Origin: Closterium sp. Naga37s-1
Lineage: Eukaryota > Streptophyta > Zygnematophyceae > Desmidiales > Closteriaceae
Assembly (NCBI GenBank): GCA_947471745.1
Contig: CANJKZ010000170.1
Coordinates: forward strand, 1,948,501 to 2,012,500
Reading direction: 5' to 3'
DNA length: 64,000 nucleotides
In this document: positions 27,601 through 35,330 of the stretch, in pieces
Layout: every line of letters starts with the position of its first letter
Numbering within the stretch: the first letter of the stretch is position 1
Position numbers and translations under genes: made by a program
The notes under the pieces: model-generated
What the model was told of the DNA's origin: nothing
Databases searched by the model: none
What the model saw: the letters and a program-made list of their open reading frames with translations, nothing else

Positions 27601-30587
27601 CCCCGCTCTTCCTTGTACCAGGTCCCCCCCCGGTAGACCCCCTCCCCCCTCAGGGTCCTGCCCCTTCAGGTGTGTCCCAGGTAGACGCAGTCGAGCCTGT
27701 CGAGGTCACTGGTGACTCTGGTGCTGCTGGGGGTGCTGAGCCTGGGGGTGCTGGGCCTGGGGGTGCTGGGCCTGGGGGTGCTGAGCCTGGGGGTGCTGAG
27801 TCTGGGGGTGCTGAGTCTGGGGGTGCTGAGCCTGGGGGTGCTGAGCCTGGGGGTGCTGAGCCTGGGGGTGCTGAGCCTGGGGGTGCTGAGTGTGGGGGTG
27901 CTACGCCTGGGGGTGCTTTGCCTGGGGGTGCTGGACCTGGGAGTGCTGCGCCTGGAGGTCCTCCGCCTCGAGTTTCTACGCGTGCTTTGTCTCGCCGGGA
28001 GCCACTCTCTCCACAGGAGCTGCGCGAGTGGTTTGCCCGGCGCTGGAGCCGTGCTGCTGGTGCTGGAGGTTCGTCGGCTACTGAGGGTGCTGCTGTTGCG
28101 GGTCCCGGAGGTGCTCGTACTGGGAGTACTGGAGCTGCTGGGCCTGCGGGTTCGACTGGAGCTGGTGCTGCTGAGGGTGTTGGCGCTGAGACTACCACTG
28201 GCGGTCCTGCTGGGGGTGCTCCTGGTGTTGCTCGAGGTTCTGGAGCTACTGGAGGTGCTGCTGGAGCGGGTGCTCCTGCTGGGGGTACTGGTGCTGTCCC
28301 TGCTGTTTCTGGCGTAGCTACGCGGCCTCGACCGTACTTCGTTCCACTCCTGCAGCAGGTTCTTGGTCTTCCGCCCTCTCCTGGTCCTCCTCCTCTCTTG
28401 GAGGGTCCACAGCCTGTCCCGTCGCGGTCACTGCTACAGCCTACCTCCCCTTTGCCTGCTCCTTCTCCCTACACTGGTCCTACTGGAGGTCTTACTGAGC
28501 GTCGTGAGCCTGCGTCTCGCCCTGCGTCGCCTGTCCGTGCTGCTCGCGCTAGTGGTCGTGGTTCGCGTCAGCGTCCTCCTCCTGTCCCTGGCACGCACAG
28601 GATGTCTCTGCGTCCGTCTACTGCTCCTCTGCGTGCCCCTTTGCCTTCTCCTCCTGAGTCCTCTCTTCCTGCTCTTCCCGACCCTTCGTCGGACTCTCTT
28701 CGTGCTGCCAGTCCTACTGTCACGCGTCTCCTTGCTACTGTCGTCACTGACCCTTCCTTCGAGTCTACTGCTGCGTCTGCCCTAGTTACTGAGCTCGTTG
28801 ACTTTGCTGCTCGCTGTCGCCTAGACTATGCTGCTAGTCTTGTCGCTGAGTCTGGGTCTGCCTGTCCTCCGTCAGTCGGGGGTGAGTGTGCCCTTGGCAC
28901 GGACGTCCTTGAGGACAGGCAGGAGGAGTTCCAGTGTCTGGCAGCTACTTCACCTCATCTCGTGTCCGTACTGCTTACCCCTGAGGGAGACCCGGATGCA
29001 CTTGACATCCCGACTCCGCGCTCTTACGCGGAGGCGATAGAGGGTCCCTACTCCTCTCAGTGGCAGGCAGCTATGGATGCAGAGATGGCTTCCTGGAAGT
29101 CCACAGGCACCTACGTTGACGCTGTCCCCCCTCTTGGGGCGAACATCGTCAGTGGCATGTGGATCTTCAGGGTGAAGCGGCCGCCGGGTTCTCCGCCTGT
29201 CTTCAAGGCACGTTACGTGGCTCGTGGCTTCAGTCAGCGACAGGGAGTTGACTACTTTCAGACCTTCTCCCCCACCCCGAAGATGACCACTCTTCGGGTG
29301 CTGCTACACGTTGCTGCTCACCGTGACTACGAGCTGCACTCTCTCGACTTCAGCACTGCTTTCTTGCAGGGCAGCCTGCACGAGGAGATCTGGCTGCGCC
29401 GCCCACTTGGCTTCACTGGGTCTTTCCCTCCTGGTACCCAGTGGAGTCTCCGGCGTCCAGTCTACGGTCTCCGCCAGGCGCCACGTGAGTGGCACGACAC
29501 ACTGAGGACTACGCTTGCGGCTCTTGGGTTTGCTCCTTCTACTGCCGACCCGTCGCTGTTTCTACGCACCGACACCTCTCTGCCGCCGTTCTACATCCTC
29601 GTGTACGTCGACGACTTGGTCTTTGCCACAGCTGACACTGCTGGACTCGCCCACGTGAAGTCCGAGCTGCAGAAGAGACACACGTGCACAGACCTGGGTG
29701 AACTGCGCAGCTACCTTGGCTTGCAGATCACCCGGGACAGAGCACGCCGCACCATTACCCTGACTCAGTCACACATGGTGCAGCAGGTCCTTCAGCGCTT
29801 CGGCTTCACGTACTCCTCGCCTCAGGCCACTCCTCTGCCTACTCGCCACTCACTCTCAGCTCTGCCTTCGGATGAGTCAGTAGAGTCGAGTGGCCCGTAT
29901 CCAGAGCTTGTTGGCTGCCTCATGTACCTGATGACCTGCACACGACCTGACCTTGCATACCCTCTTAGCATTCTTGCACGCTATGTTGCTCCTGGGAGAC
30001 ACCGACCAGAGCACATGGCTGCAGCGAAGAGGGTGTTGCGATACTTGTGCAGTACGTCGGGCATGGGACTAGTGCTTGGAGGGCGGAGTCCAGTGGTCCT
30101 CACTGGGCACGCGGACGCTTCTTGGGCTGACGACCAGGCTACGCAGCGGTCGTCGCAGGGTTACACCTTCAGTCTTGGTTCCGGCTCTGTCTCGTGGCGA
30201 GCTACTCGCTCGTCCTCTGTTCTCGGCTCCAGTTGTGAGGCTGAGATCTACGCCGGGGCCATGGCTGCACAGGAGCTTCGCTGGCTCACCTACCTGCTGA
30301 CTGACCTTGGAGAGCCGCCTCGTTCTCCTCCAGTGCTGTACGTAGACAACAAGGCCATGCTGGCCTTGTGTCGAGAGCAGCGCTTGGAGCACAGAACGAA
30401 GCACATTGCTCTCCGTTACTTTCTTGCTCGTGAGCTGCAGCAGCGTGGTCAGTTGCGACTTGCGTACGTGGCCTCTCAGGCCAACACTGCTGATGTGTTC
30501 ACCAAGGCACTTGCGCCTTGTGACCATCAGCGCTTCTGCACTCAGCTGGGTCTTGTACCTGTCTTGCCTCACTTGCTCTCCTCTTGA
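24621..30587 (+). CDS. Element F gag-pol polyprotein, intact
   Basis: 1988 codons. The ATG at 24621 is chosen because E starts with the same MA(S/T)P; earlier in-frame codons lack an ATG. Gag covers about residues 1-420, with a glycine-rich tract (257-349) and a knuckle C391-X13-C405-X3-H409-X4-C414. The protease active site is D529-S-G-A-S. The preintegrase HHCC region begins at about 685. Integrase has D753, D822 and E858 (D-X35-E). A 15-bp coding repeat (EPGGA-type) spans about 1037-1113. The RT catalytic box YVDDL starts at Y1662. RNase H has D1832, E1873 and D1909. Stop TGA at 30585. Single-frame gag-pol of copia order PR-IN-RT-RH, somewhat longer than the usual 1300-1500 residues because of the repeats. 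Expected to form cytoplasmic virus-like particles and integrate in the nucleus. Confidence 0.96.
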   Translation: MATPSVLVFDAEGRAIDFEVWVDDLQLFLQCDRADGLSLFDLTSGASTAPAADADATVRSQWATRDAAARLAVRRHLPTSERAHFSQYKSAQTLYDAVVARYSSPATAALSRLMLPYLFPDLAAFPTVADLITHLRTSDTRYRAALPADFCAKNPPPMYITLYYIVTRLPDSLRVVRDHFLSVCPTTLTVDLLEKSLLAAEKSIVAVGASRGDPRTPIFEGCSPSPLLPSVASAAAADLLGLESVGVASAPSGRRRSGKGKGGKGAGGASGGGGGGGGGSGGSGGGGGSGGGGGGVGGGSGGGGVGGGGSGSGGGGGGGGGGGGGGGGSSGGGGGGGGGGGGGGAGRGSSQRSGSGGGSRQQQQRGRDTLSPQQLREWYTARQRGGGFGPCSYVLRTGDRAGEQCGGPHPTQRCFGRLTDAWRHQFPEASEIPRWGDLSRAGVAIYDLDFDAILSAMYAVSISDEGDCYRCFPPDPGIETAALGPGEAAALGACDAAALGARVSASSGTGESALSGTTSASASLTFTLDSGASRSFFRDRTTLTPLSRPVAVSLADPSGGPVLSRFSTVLPCPAAPSGTLSGLYLPSFSTNLVSGADLQDAGVHQFTPARQRVTHCTEARTGRHLATFTRQPGSSLYTLTTASPPVTESGRVASSGQVFAAASRSGPESAPCSCRLLSHETLLWHHRLGHPSLLRLRGMASRLLVSGLPRSLPPLPQGPGPTCVPCVEGRQRAAPHSSQFPPTEAPLQTLHMDVWGPARVRGQGHERYFLLVVDDYSRYTAVFPLRGKGDVTEVLIDWIRAARLQLRQSFGSDFPVLRLHSDRGGEFSSGLLRAYCRARGIRQTFTLPDSPQQNGIAERRIGMVMDVARTSMMHAAAPHFLWPFAVRYAARQINLHPRVSRPETSPALLWTGKVGDASAFRVWGSRAFVRDLSADKLSPRAAPCVFLGFPPDAPGWQFYHPTSRRVLSSQDVTFDESVPYYRLFPYRTPSPPPPPLFLVPGPPPVDPLPPQGPAPSGVSQVDAVEPVEVTGDSGAAGGAEPGGAGPGGAGPGGAEPGGAESGGAESGGAEPGGAEPGGAEPGGAEPGGAECGGATPGGALPGGAGPGSAAPGGPPPRVSTRALSRREPLSPQELREWFARRWSRAAGAGGSSATEGAAVAGPGGARTGSTGAAGPAGSTGAGAAEGVGAETTTGGPAGGAPGVARGSGATGGAAGAGAPAGGTGAVPAVSGVATRPRPYFVPLLQQVLGLPPSPGPPPLLEGPQPVPSRSLLQPTSPLPAPSPYTGPTGGLTERREPASRPASPVRAARASGRGSRQRPPPVPGTHRMSLRPSTAPLRAPLPSPPESSLPALPDPSSDSLRAASPTVTRLLATVVTDPSFESTAASALVTELVDFAARCRLDYAASLVAESGSACPPSVGGECALGTDVLEDRQEEFQCLAATSPHLVSVLLTPEGDPDALDIPTPRSYAEAIEGPYSSQWQAAMDAEMASWKSTGTYVDAVPPLGANIVSGMWIFRVKRPPGSPPVFKARYVARGFSQRQGVDYFQTFSPTPKMTTLRVLLHVAAHRDYELHSLDFSTAFLQGSLHEEIWLRRPLGFTGSFPPGTQWSLRRPVYGLRQAPREWHDTLRTTLAALGFAPSTADPSLFLRTDTSLPPFYILVYVDDLVFATADTAGLAHVKSELQKRHTCTDLGELRSYLGLQITRDRARRTITLTQSHMVQQVLQRFGFTYSSPQATPLPTRHSLSALPSDESVESSGPYPELVGCLMYLMTCTRPDLAYPLSILARYVAPGRHRPEHMAAAKRVLRYLCSTSGMGLVLGGRSPVVLTGHADASWADDQATQRSSQGYTFSLGSGSVSWRATRSSSVLGSSCEAEIYAGAMAAQELRWLTYLLTDLGEPPRSPPVLYVDNKAMLALCREQRLEHRTKHIALRYFLARELQQRGQLRLAYVASQANTADVFTKALAPCDHQRFCTQLGLVPVLPHLLSS
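27730..27960 (+). repeat. Coding minisatellite in the F integrase-RT linker
   Basis: A 15-bp unit (GAGCCTGGGGGTGCT and variants) repeats about fifteen times in frame, giving Glu-Pro-Gly-Gly-Ala runs. The linkers of E, H and I have analogous but different repeats at the same place. Confidence 0.85.
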
Positions 30588-30792
30588 CCTTACTTGTACT
30601 GTCACATATATATACCTGCTCTTGCTTGTCTAGCTCTATATATATATGTGTACTCCTGCATGTGAACTGGCCTTGTGGCCTTGTCGTTGTGCTCGGACTG
30701 TGTGGTGACGTTGTGATCCACCCTGAGCTTGCTCTGCTTTGCTTGACTAGTCTTGTGACCCCTTGTTCTCCCCCACTTTGCCTATGGGGGTG
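30588..30792 (+). other. Element F 3' untranslated region: two hairpins and polypurine hairpin
   Basis: Contains GGCC-TTGT-GGCC (30669-30680), GTGG...CCAC around the GTGATCCACC motif (about 30702-30722), GTC-TTGT-GAC (30750-30759), and CCCCCA (30770-30775) facing TGGGGG (30785-30790), whose 3' arm is the polypurine tract two bases before the LTR. The same set is found in H, E and I, and in weaker form in A. Confidence 0.78.
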
Positions 30793-30928
30793 TGTCAGAA
30801 CATTATATAGCTTATGCTATTGTGTAGGCTATAGTGGGGTATCCCATAGGGGGTACAACCCAATTAGGGTTTTCCATATGTACTCACCTCATTCATAGTT
30901 CATTCATCCTCGTTCTTCATTCTTCTCA
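30793..30928 (+). repeat. Element F 3' LTR
   Basis: 136 bp, one G/A difference from the 5' copy. It is followed by AAAAG (30929-30933) and the remainder of the E LTR. Confidence 0.95.
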
Positions 30929-30996
30929 AAAAGTGTTGTACCCTATAAGAACTACCCCACTACAGCCTAAACAGACTATAGCATATAAGTTTGACG
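30929..30996 (-). repeat. Element E 5' LTR, right part
   Basis: Continues 23262-23329 after the duplicated AAAAG and ends in TTTGACG, where the other LTR has TTTGACA. The ATACA duplication of E follows at 30997-31001, then the RNase H of element C. Confidence 0.93.
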
Positions 30997-32310
30997 ATAC
31001 ACTATCGCGAAATGCTTGCGATCGTGCATGCGTTCAAAGTGTGGCGCTGTTACTTGACCAGCGCAGACGTGACAGTACGGTCAGACCATAAATCACTACA
31101 GTACCTCCGCGCACAGCCCGACCTCAACCCACGACAGATTCGCTGGCTCGACTACCTCGAGTCAAATTTTCACTACACGGTCACCTACAAAAAGGGGGCA
31201 TCAAACATCGCCGACGCACTAACCCGCCACACAGCCCAAATCCATACTATACTACTCGCCCAGACCAGCCCCCGACTGACAGGACTATTTACCCACGGCT
31301 ATCAGACCGACCCATTCTTCACAAGAGGAAATTCACAGCAGTTCGCAGCAGCAAAGGGAGTTTATTACATAAAAGCCGGCACCGATCGAATCTGGGTATT
31401 AGGGTATACGCTACTACGGGAATTACTGCTACACGAGGCACACGACGGAGTTACCTCAGGGTATTTCAGAGTAGAAAAAACATGACAGCAACTGTAGCAG
31501 TACTATTACTGGACCGAATTGCTGACCGACGTGCAGCGACACGTGGCATCGTGTCCCACATGCCAACTCATGAAATCATCACGGAAGCAGCCGGCGGGAC
31601 AGTTGCAGCCGATACCACCCCCAGAGCGTGCTTGGCAGCAGGTGACGTTGGACTTCGTCACGGGGTTACCGGCCGGAGCAAGTGGAAACGACGCAATCTT
31701 GGTCGTCGTTGATCGGCTAACGAAAATGACACACTTCACAGCCTGCACGAAATCAATCACAGCCGAAGAAACAGCCCGCCTCTTCATCTCCACCGTCGTT
31801 CGACTACACGGGATACCAGCAGGGATCATCAGCGACCGCGACACGAAATTTACCAGCAACTTCTGGCGGAACCTGTGGCAGCAGTTTGGCACACGACTAC
31901 AATTTAGTTCTTCGTACCACCCCGAAACTCCGCCCCCGATATTGCGGGCCATTTCGCATCAGTCACAGATCACGCCCGTCACCGCCCACCTCCTCCTCCC
32001 TGCTGACTGGTACGTCAGCCCGTCCTTCCACGTCAGCCTGCTTTGCCCTTACGTACCATCCACCAGCCAACTGCCCCGCAACCACCTAGCCAGCATGACA
32101 CGACCGCCGATAGAACCAATCGTCACGCCCAAAAAGATTCTGAGCCACCGAGTTCGTGACCCACGGGGAGCCTGAAGGGTCGAATTTCTGATCCGCTGGA
32201 AAGACCGCACGCCCACCGAAGACAATTGGGTGGACAGAATCGAAAACCACCCCGTCCTCACCGAGAATCTGCGCAGCCGGAATTTCCGGGATGTACACGC
32301 GCTGTCATAA
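30997..32310 (+). pseudogene. Element C RNase H end, integrase and chromodomain-like tail
   Basis: Resumes as YREMLAIVHAFKVWR with TVRSDHKSLQYL and GASNIADALTR (RNase H end). The integrase zinc region follows (HEAHDGVTSGYF ... CPTCQLMK) with stops near 31482-31500. The core has LDFVTGLP and ISDRDTKFTS (two catalytic Asp). After SSYHPET the segment that should carry the catalytic Glu (DGQTERVN region) is deleted near 31930 and the frame shifts. RYCGPFRISH (GPY/F module) and SPSFHVSLL remain, then LIRWKDRTPTEDNWVDR, a chromodomain-like motif, ending at TAA 32308-32310. A TGA at 32173-32175 also interrupts. Integrase is inactive. Confidence 0.88.
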
Positions 32311-32320
32311 GGAGGGCCTC

Positions 32321-32767
32321 CTTAGGGGGGGGGGGTAGTGTAAGGAAAATTCCTTTTCCTTACTTCGCGTCCATGCTCAGCGCGTACACAAGTGTTTCCC
32401 GCTAACAGCACCCGACAATCATTCGTTACCACTCGCGACATTCGCCTCGACACTATTCCCGCCACTGTTCACGACGTGACCCAACCTCAACGGTTTGGTT
32501 GGTAACCCGCGCTCCGGACCTCCGCCTCGACAATCTTCAACCTCGTCTCCAGGCCCGTCGCGCACCCCATTTTTCACACGTTACCGTTACCACTGTAGCT
32601 TCGCTCATTGTATTGTTGCCTCGATAGTGCAATCCTCGCTCACTCGCTCAATTGCACTCGTAACATCCGTCAACATCCCACTTCAGACACTGGCCCGGGA
32701 GGTTCCCAAATTCCAAGCTCAAAGCACTGAAACGACAATATCCCAGTTGGCAACATTTACAGGTATT
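32321..32767 (+). repeat. Element C polypurine tract and start of 3' LTR
   Basis: A G-run at 32325-32335 and TAG precede TGTAAGG at 32339, the expected polypurine tract and LTR start of a Ty3 element 14 bp after the last stop codon. The LTR opens with an AAGGAAAA/TTTTCCTT palindrome (32342-32361). No second copy exists here, so the LTR end cannot be set. A solo LTR interrupts it at 32768. Confidence 0.65.
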
Positions 32768-32895
32768 TGTGAGAATAATGAGAGGAATGAATGAACTAGA
32801 AAGCAGGTGGGTACATATAGGAAACCTAAAAGTGTTGTACCCTGTAACAACTACCCCACTACAGCCTAAACAGATTATAGCATATAAGTTTGACA
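32768..32895 (-). repeat. Solo LTR of the E family
   Basis: 128 bp, closely similar to the E LTR in the same orientation (TGTGAGAATAATG at the left, AAGTTTGACA at the right), with a perfect duplication GTATT (32763-32767 and 32896-32900). No internal sequence is present, so it is the product of LTR-LTR recombination of an older E-type insertion in the Ty3 LTR. Confidence 0.92.
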
Positions 32896-32900
32896 GTATT

Positions 32901-33919
32901 GACAGAAGGACTCTCTTTTTTTTCATTTTGCGCAACGGTTTCCAATTAGGGTTTCCCAAACTCGTCACCCAGCCAAGGCAGTACTATATATATTCGCAAC
33001 ATAGGATTTTGTGGCGAGACTATTTCTTGGACTAGTCTGTGAGCACGGAGAACGACAATTTCCTACTTAGCCATATTCCGTAGAGGTGTTTTCTTGGTGG
33101 ACCGGGAGCTTTTTCTTATTATTTTTTTAGATTCCTGGTCGAAAGCTGTTCAACTGGACACGTTTTTCAAGAAGTTACAGACACATATGAACAGTGTTCA
33201 GTAACTTTTCGTGTAAACAAAACAACTTTGGGCACTGTTTCGTGACGACGTCATGGTCAGATTTAACGGGATGGCGTCGTCTCTCATCGCCGCGCATCAT
33301 CAGATCTGATTGACAGGAAATTTGCCCGGGGCATCAGTCAACAAAGGAACTCAAAGGAACAGATTGAGGTGAGCACCTCATTCACGAGCATTCGTCAGTT
33401 TCTCCACTGACGAACATATTGTCTTTTGCAACAGTGCTAGGTGGCTTCGTTTGTTTACATCGCAAATCCAGGGTGCGAGTGCGAGGTCGGGGTTCCCCAA
33501 CCATTCGTCAACATTTCGAACCTTCCAGAGCCGCGAGATGTTTTATTCTTCTTCTACGTAAAACGTTGCCAGAATGCATACATTCACACTCGGAACTTGT
33601 ACACGACGTGCGGTTGCCCGCCCTCAAGTGCTAGGTCAAGCATGCAACCTGTAAATCTATTTGCGGTACACCGACATTGGCTGTACAAAACCGTTAGTGT
33701 AACAGTAACATGCCCAGGCTGGGTGACGGGTTTGGGAAACCCGACTTAATTGCGCGACGTGACCTCTTTCGATATTTTATCAATCCCGTCGACCACACTT
33801 GCACCACGTTTTCCGCATTTTGATATTTCCCAATCCCATCGACTGCCGCTTGTTTCTACACCCGCGATCACGGTCTGGTCACTTTGCGTTCGTCTTTTCT
33901 ATCATTTAGGGTCCCTTTT
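32901..33919. other. Unresolved sequence, probably rest of the Ty3 LTR
   Basis: About 1 kb without a convincing gene on either strand. It continues the sequence broken by the solo LTR at 32768-32895 and is cut by element H at 33920. It has short T-rich runs and no domain I recognise. Since it directly follows the start of the C 3' LTR, it is most simply LTR or flanking DNA. Confidence 0.4.
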
Positions 33920-34051
33920 TGTCAAAACATTATAGCTTTTACATCTGTGCAGGCTATAGTGGGGTAGCCAATAAAGGGTACAACCCAATAAGGGTTAGTA
34001 CTTGTACCCAACTGTTTGCTAGTTCATCCATTCTCGTTCGTTACTTTGATA
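33920..34051 (+). repeat. Element H 5' LTR with primer-binding site after it
   Basis: 132 bp starting TGTCAAAACATT; the end reads TTTGATA where the 3' LTR keeps TTTGACA. A perfect TGGTATCAGAGC follows at 34052-34063. Confidence 0.9.
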
Positions 34052-34099
34052 TGGTATCAGAGCAAGTTCCTTGGGCCCACTACCTGCTACGCTGCTAGT

Positions 34100-35330
34100 A
34101 CCCCCCCTAGGCCCGTCGCCCCTAGGCCCATCGACCCTAGCCTACGCGCCCGGCCCGTCGACCCTAGCTTACGCGCGCCCGGCCCGTCGACCCTAGCCTA
34201 CGCGCGCCCGGCCCGTCGCCCCTAGCCTACGCGCGCCCGGCCCGTCGCCCCTAGTCTACGCGCCCGGCCCGTCGCGCGTAGCCTACGTGGCCCGTCGATC
34301 CCTAGCCTACACGCCCGGCCCGTCGACCCTAGCTTACGCGCGCCCGGCCCGTCGACCCTAGCCTACGTGCCCGGCCCGTCGCCCCTAGCCTACGCGGCCC
34401 GTCGACCCCTAGCCCGCGGCCCATCGACCCCTAGCCCAGCGCCCGGCCCCGTCCCTAGCCCGCGCCCGGCCCCGTCGGCCCCTCGCCCTGCGCCCGGCCT
34501 AGTTCCTAGCCCGCGCCCGGCCCCGTCGGCCCCTAGCCCAGCGCCCGGCCCCTTCCCTAGCCCGCGCCCGGCCTCGTTCCTAGCCCACGCCCGGCTTCGT
34601 CGGCCCCTAGCCCAGCGCCCGGCCCCGTCCCTAGCCCGCGCCCGGCCCCGTCGGCCCCTATCCCAGCGCCCGGCCCCGTCCCTAGCCCGCGCCCGGCCCC
34701 GTCGGCCCTTAGCCCCATGCCTGGCCTCGTCCCTAGCCCAGCGCCCGGCCCCGTCCCTAGCCCGCGCCCGGCCCCATCGCTCCCTAGCCCGCGCCCGGCC
34801 CCGTCCCTAGCCCGCGCCCGGCTCTCTCGGCCACTAGCCCCGCGCCCGGCCCCGTCCCTAGCCCGCACCCGGCCCCGTCGGCCCTTAGCCCCGCGCCCGG
34901 CCTCGTCCCTAGCCCAGCGCCCGGCCCGGTCCCTAGCCCGCGCCCGGCCCCGTCGGCCCTTAGCCCCGCGCCCGGCCTCGTCCCTAGCCCAGCGCCCGGC
35001 CCCGTCCCTAGCCCGTGCCCGGCCCCGTCGCTCCCTAGCCCGCGCCCGGCCCCGTCCCTAGCCCGCGCCCGACCCCGTCGGCCTCTAGCCCCGCGCCCGG
35101 CCCTGTCCCTAGCCCGCGCCCGGCCCCGTCGGCCCTTAGCCCCGCGCCTGGCCTCGTCCCTAGCCCGCGCCCGGCCCCGTCCCTAGCCCGTGCCCGGCCC
35201 CGTCCCTAGCCCGCGCCCGGTCCCCTGTCGGCCCCTAGCCCCGCGCCCGGCCCCGTCCCTAGCCCGCGCCCGGCCACCTGTCGACCCTTAGCCCCGCGCC
35301 TGGCCCAGTCGACCCCTACCCCCCTCGGCC
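34100..35330 (+). repeat. Element H leader minisatellite, 23-bp and longer units
   Basis: Over 1.2 kb of head-to-tail GC-rich units. The first 300 bp use units around CGCGCCCGGCCCGTCGACC; from about 34430 a 23-bp unit (core AGCCCGCGCCCGGCCCCGTC) dominates with interspersed variants. It fills the interval between primer site and gag. Open frames on both strands are by-products. Confidence 0.85.

Larger units (their letters stand above)
23330..30928 (+). mobile_element. Ty1/copia element F, structurally intact, probably young
   Basis: 7599 bp with LTRs at 23330-23465 and 30793-30928 (one difference in 136 bp) and a perfect duplication AAAAG (23325-23329 and 30929-30933) inside the 5' LTR of element E. 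It has a primer site, a long tandem-repeat leader, one uninterrupted gag-pol frame and a polypurine hairpin. Nothing needed for autonomy is visibly missing. It is the youngest insertion of the nest, since it lies in E, which lies in C. Confidence 0.95.
10615..30996 (-). mobile_element. Ty1/copia element E, split by D and F
   Basis: Minus-strand element with 131-bp LTRs at 10615-10745 (3') and at 23262-23329 plus 30934-30996 (5', split by F). A perfect 5-bp duplication ATACA (10610-10614 and 30997-31001) lies in the RNase H of element C. The two LTRs differ only at the outermost base, so insertion was recent, yet gag-pol has several stops, two frameshifts in gag and a large in-frame RNase H deletion. 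It carries D at 15019-20836 and F at 23330-30928. Same lineage as F (close protein similarity throughout). Confidence 0.9.
8582..33919 (+). mobile_element. Ty3/chromovirus element C, 5'-truncated, host of nested insertions
   Basis: Pieces at 8582-9127, 9473-10614 and 30997-32338 read in the order protease, RT, RNase H, integrase, chromodomain-like tail, G-rich polypurine tract, LTR start, which is Ty3 order with a chromoviral C-terminus. No gag or 5' LTR is present. Excising the TRIM (one GTACC kept) and element E (one ATACA kept) joins the pieces without loss of a base. The right end is not defined: the LTR starting at 32339 is interrupted by a solo LTR and then by element H. Confidence 0.85.

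Noticed and set aside
27650..28317. Long open frames on both strands beside the F polyprotein
   Set aside because: They arise from the GC-rich coding repeat; the F frame alone carries conserved domains.
34367..35061. Arg/Pro/Ala-rich proteins in the H leader
   Set aside because: Pure translation of the 23-bp tandem repeat, open in several frames on both strands.
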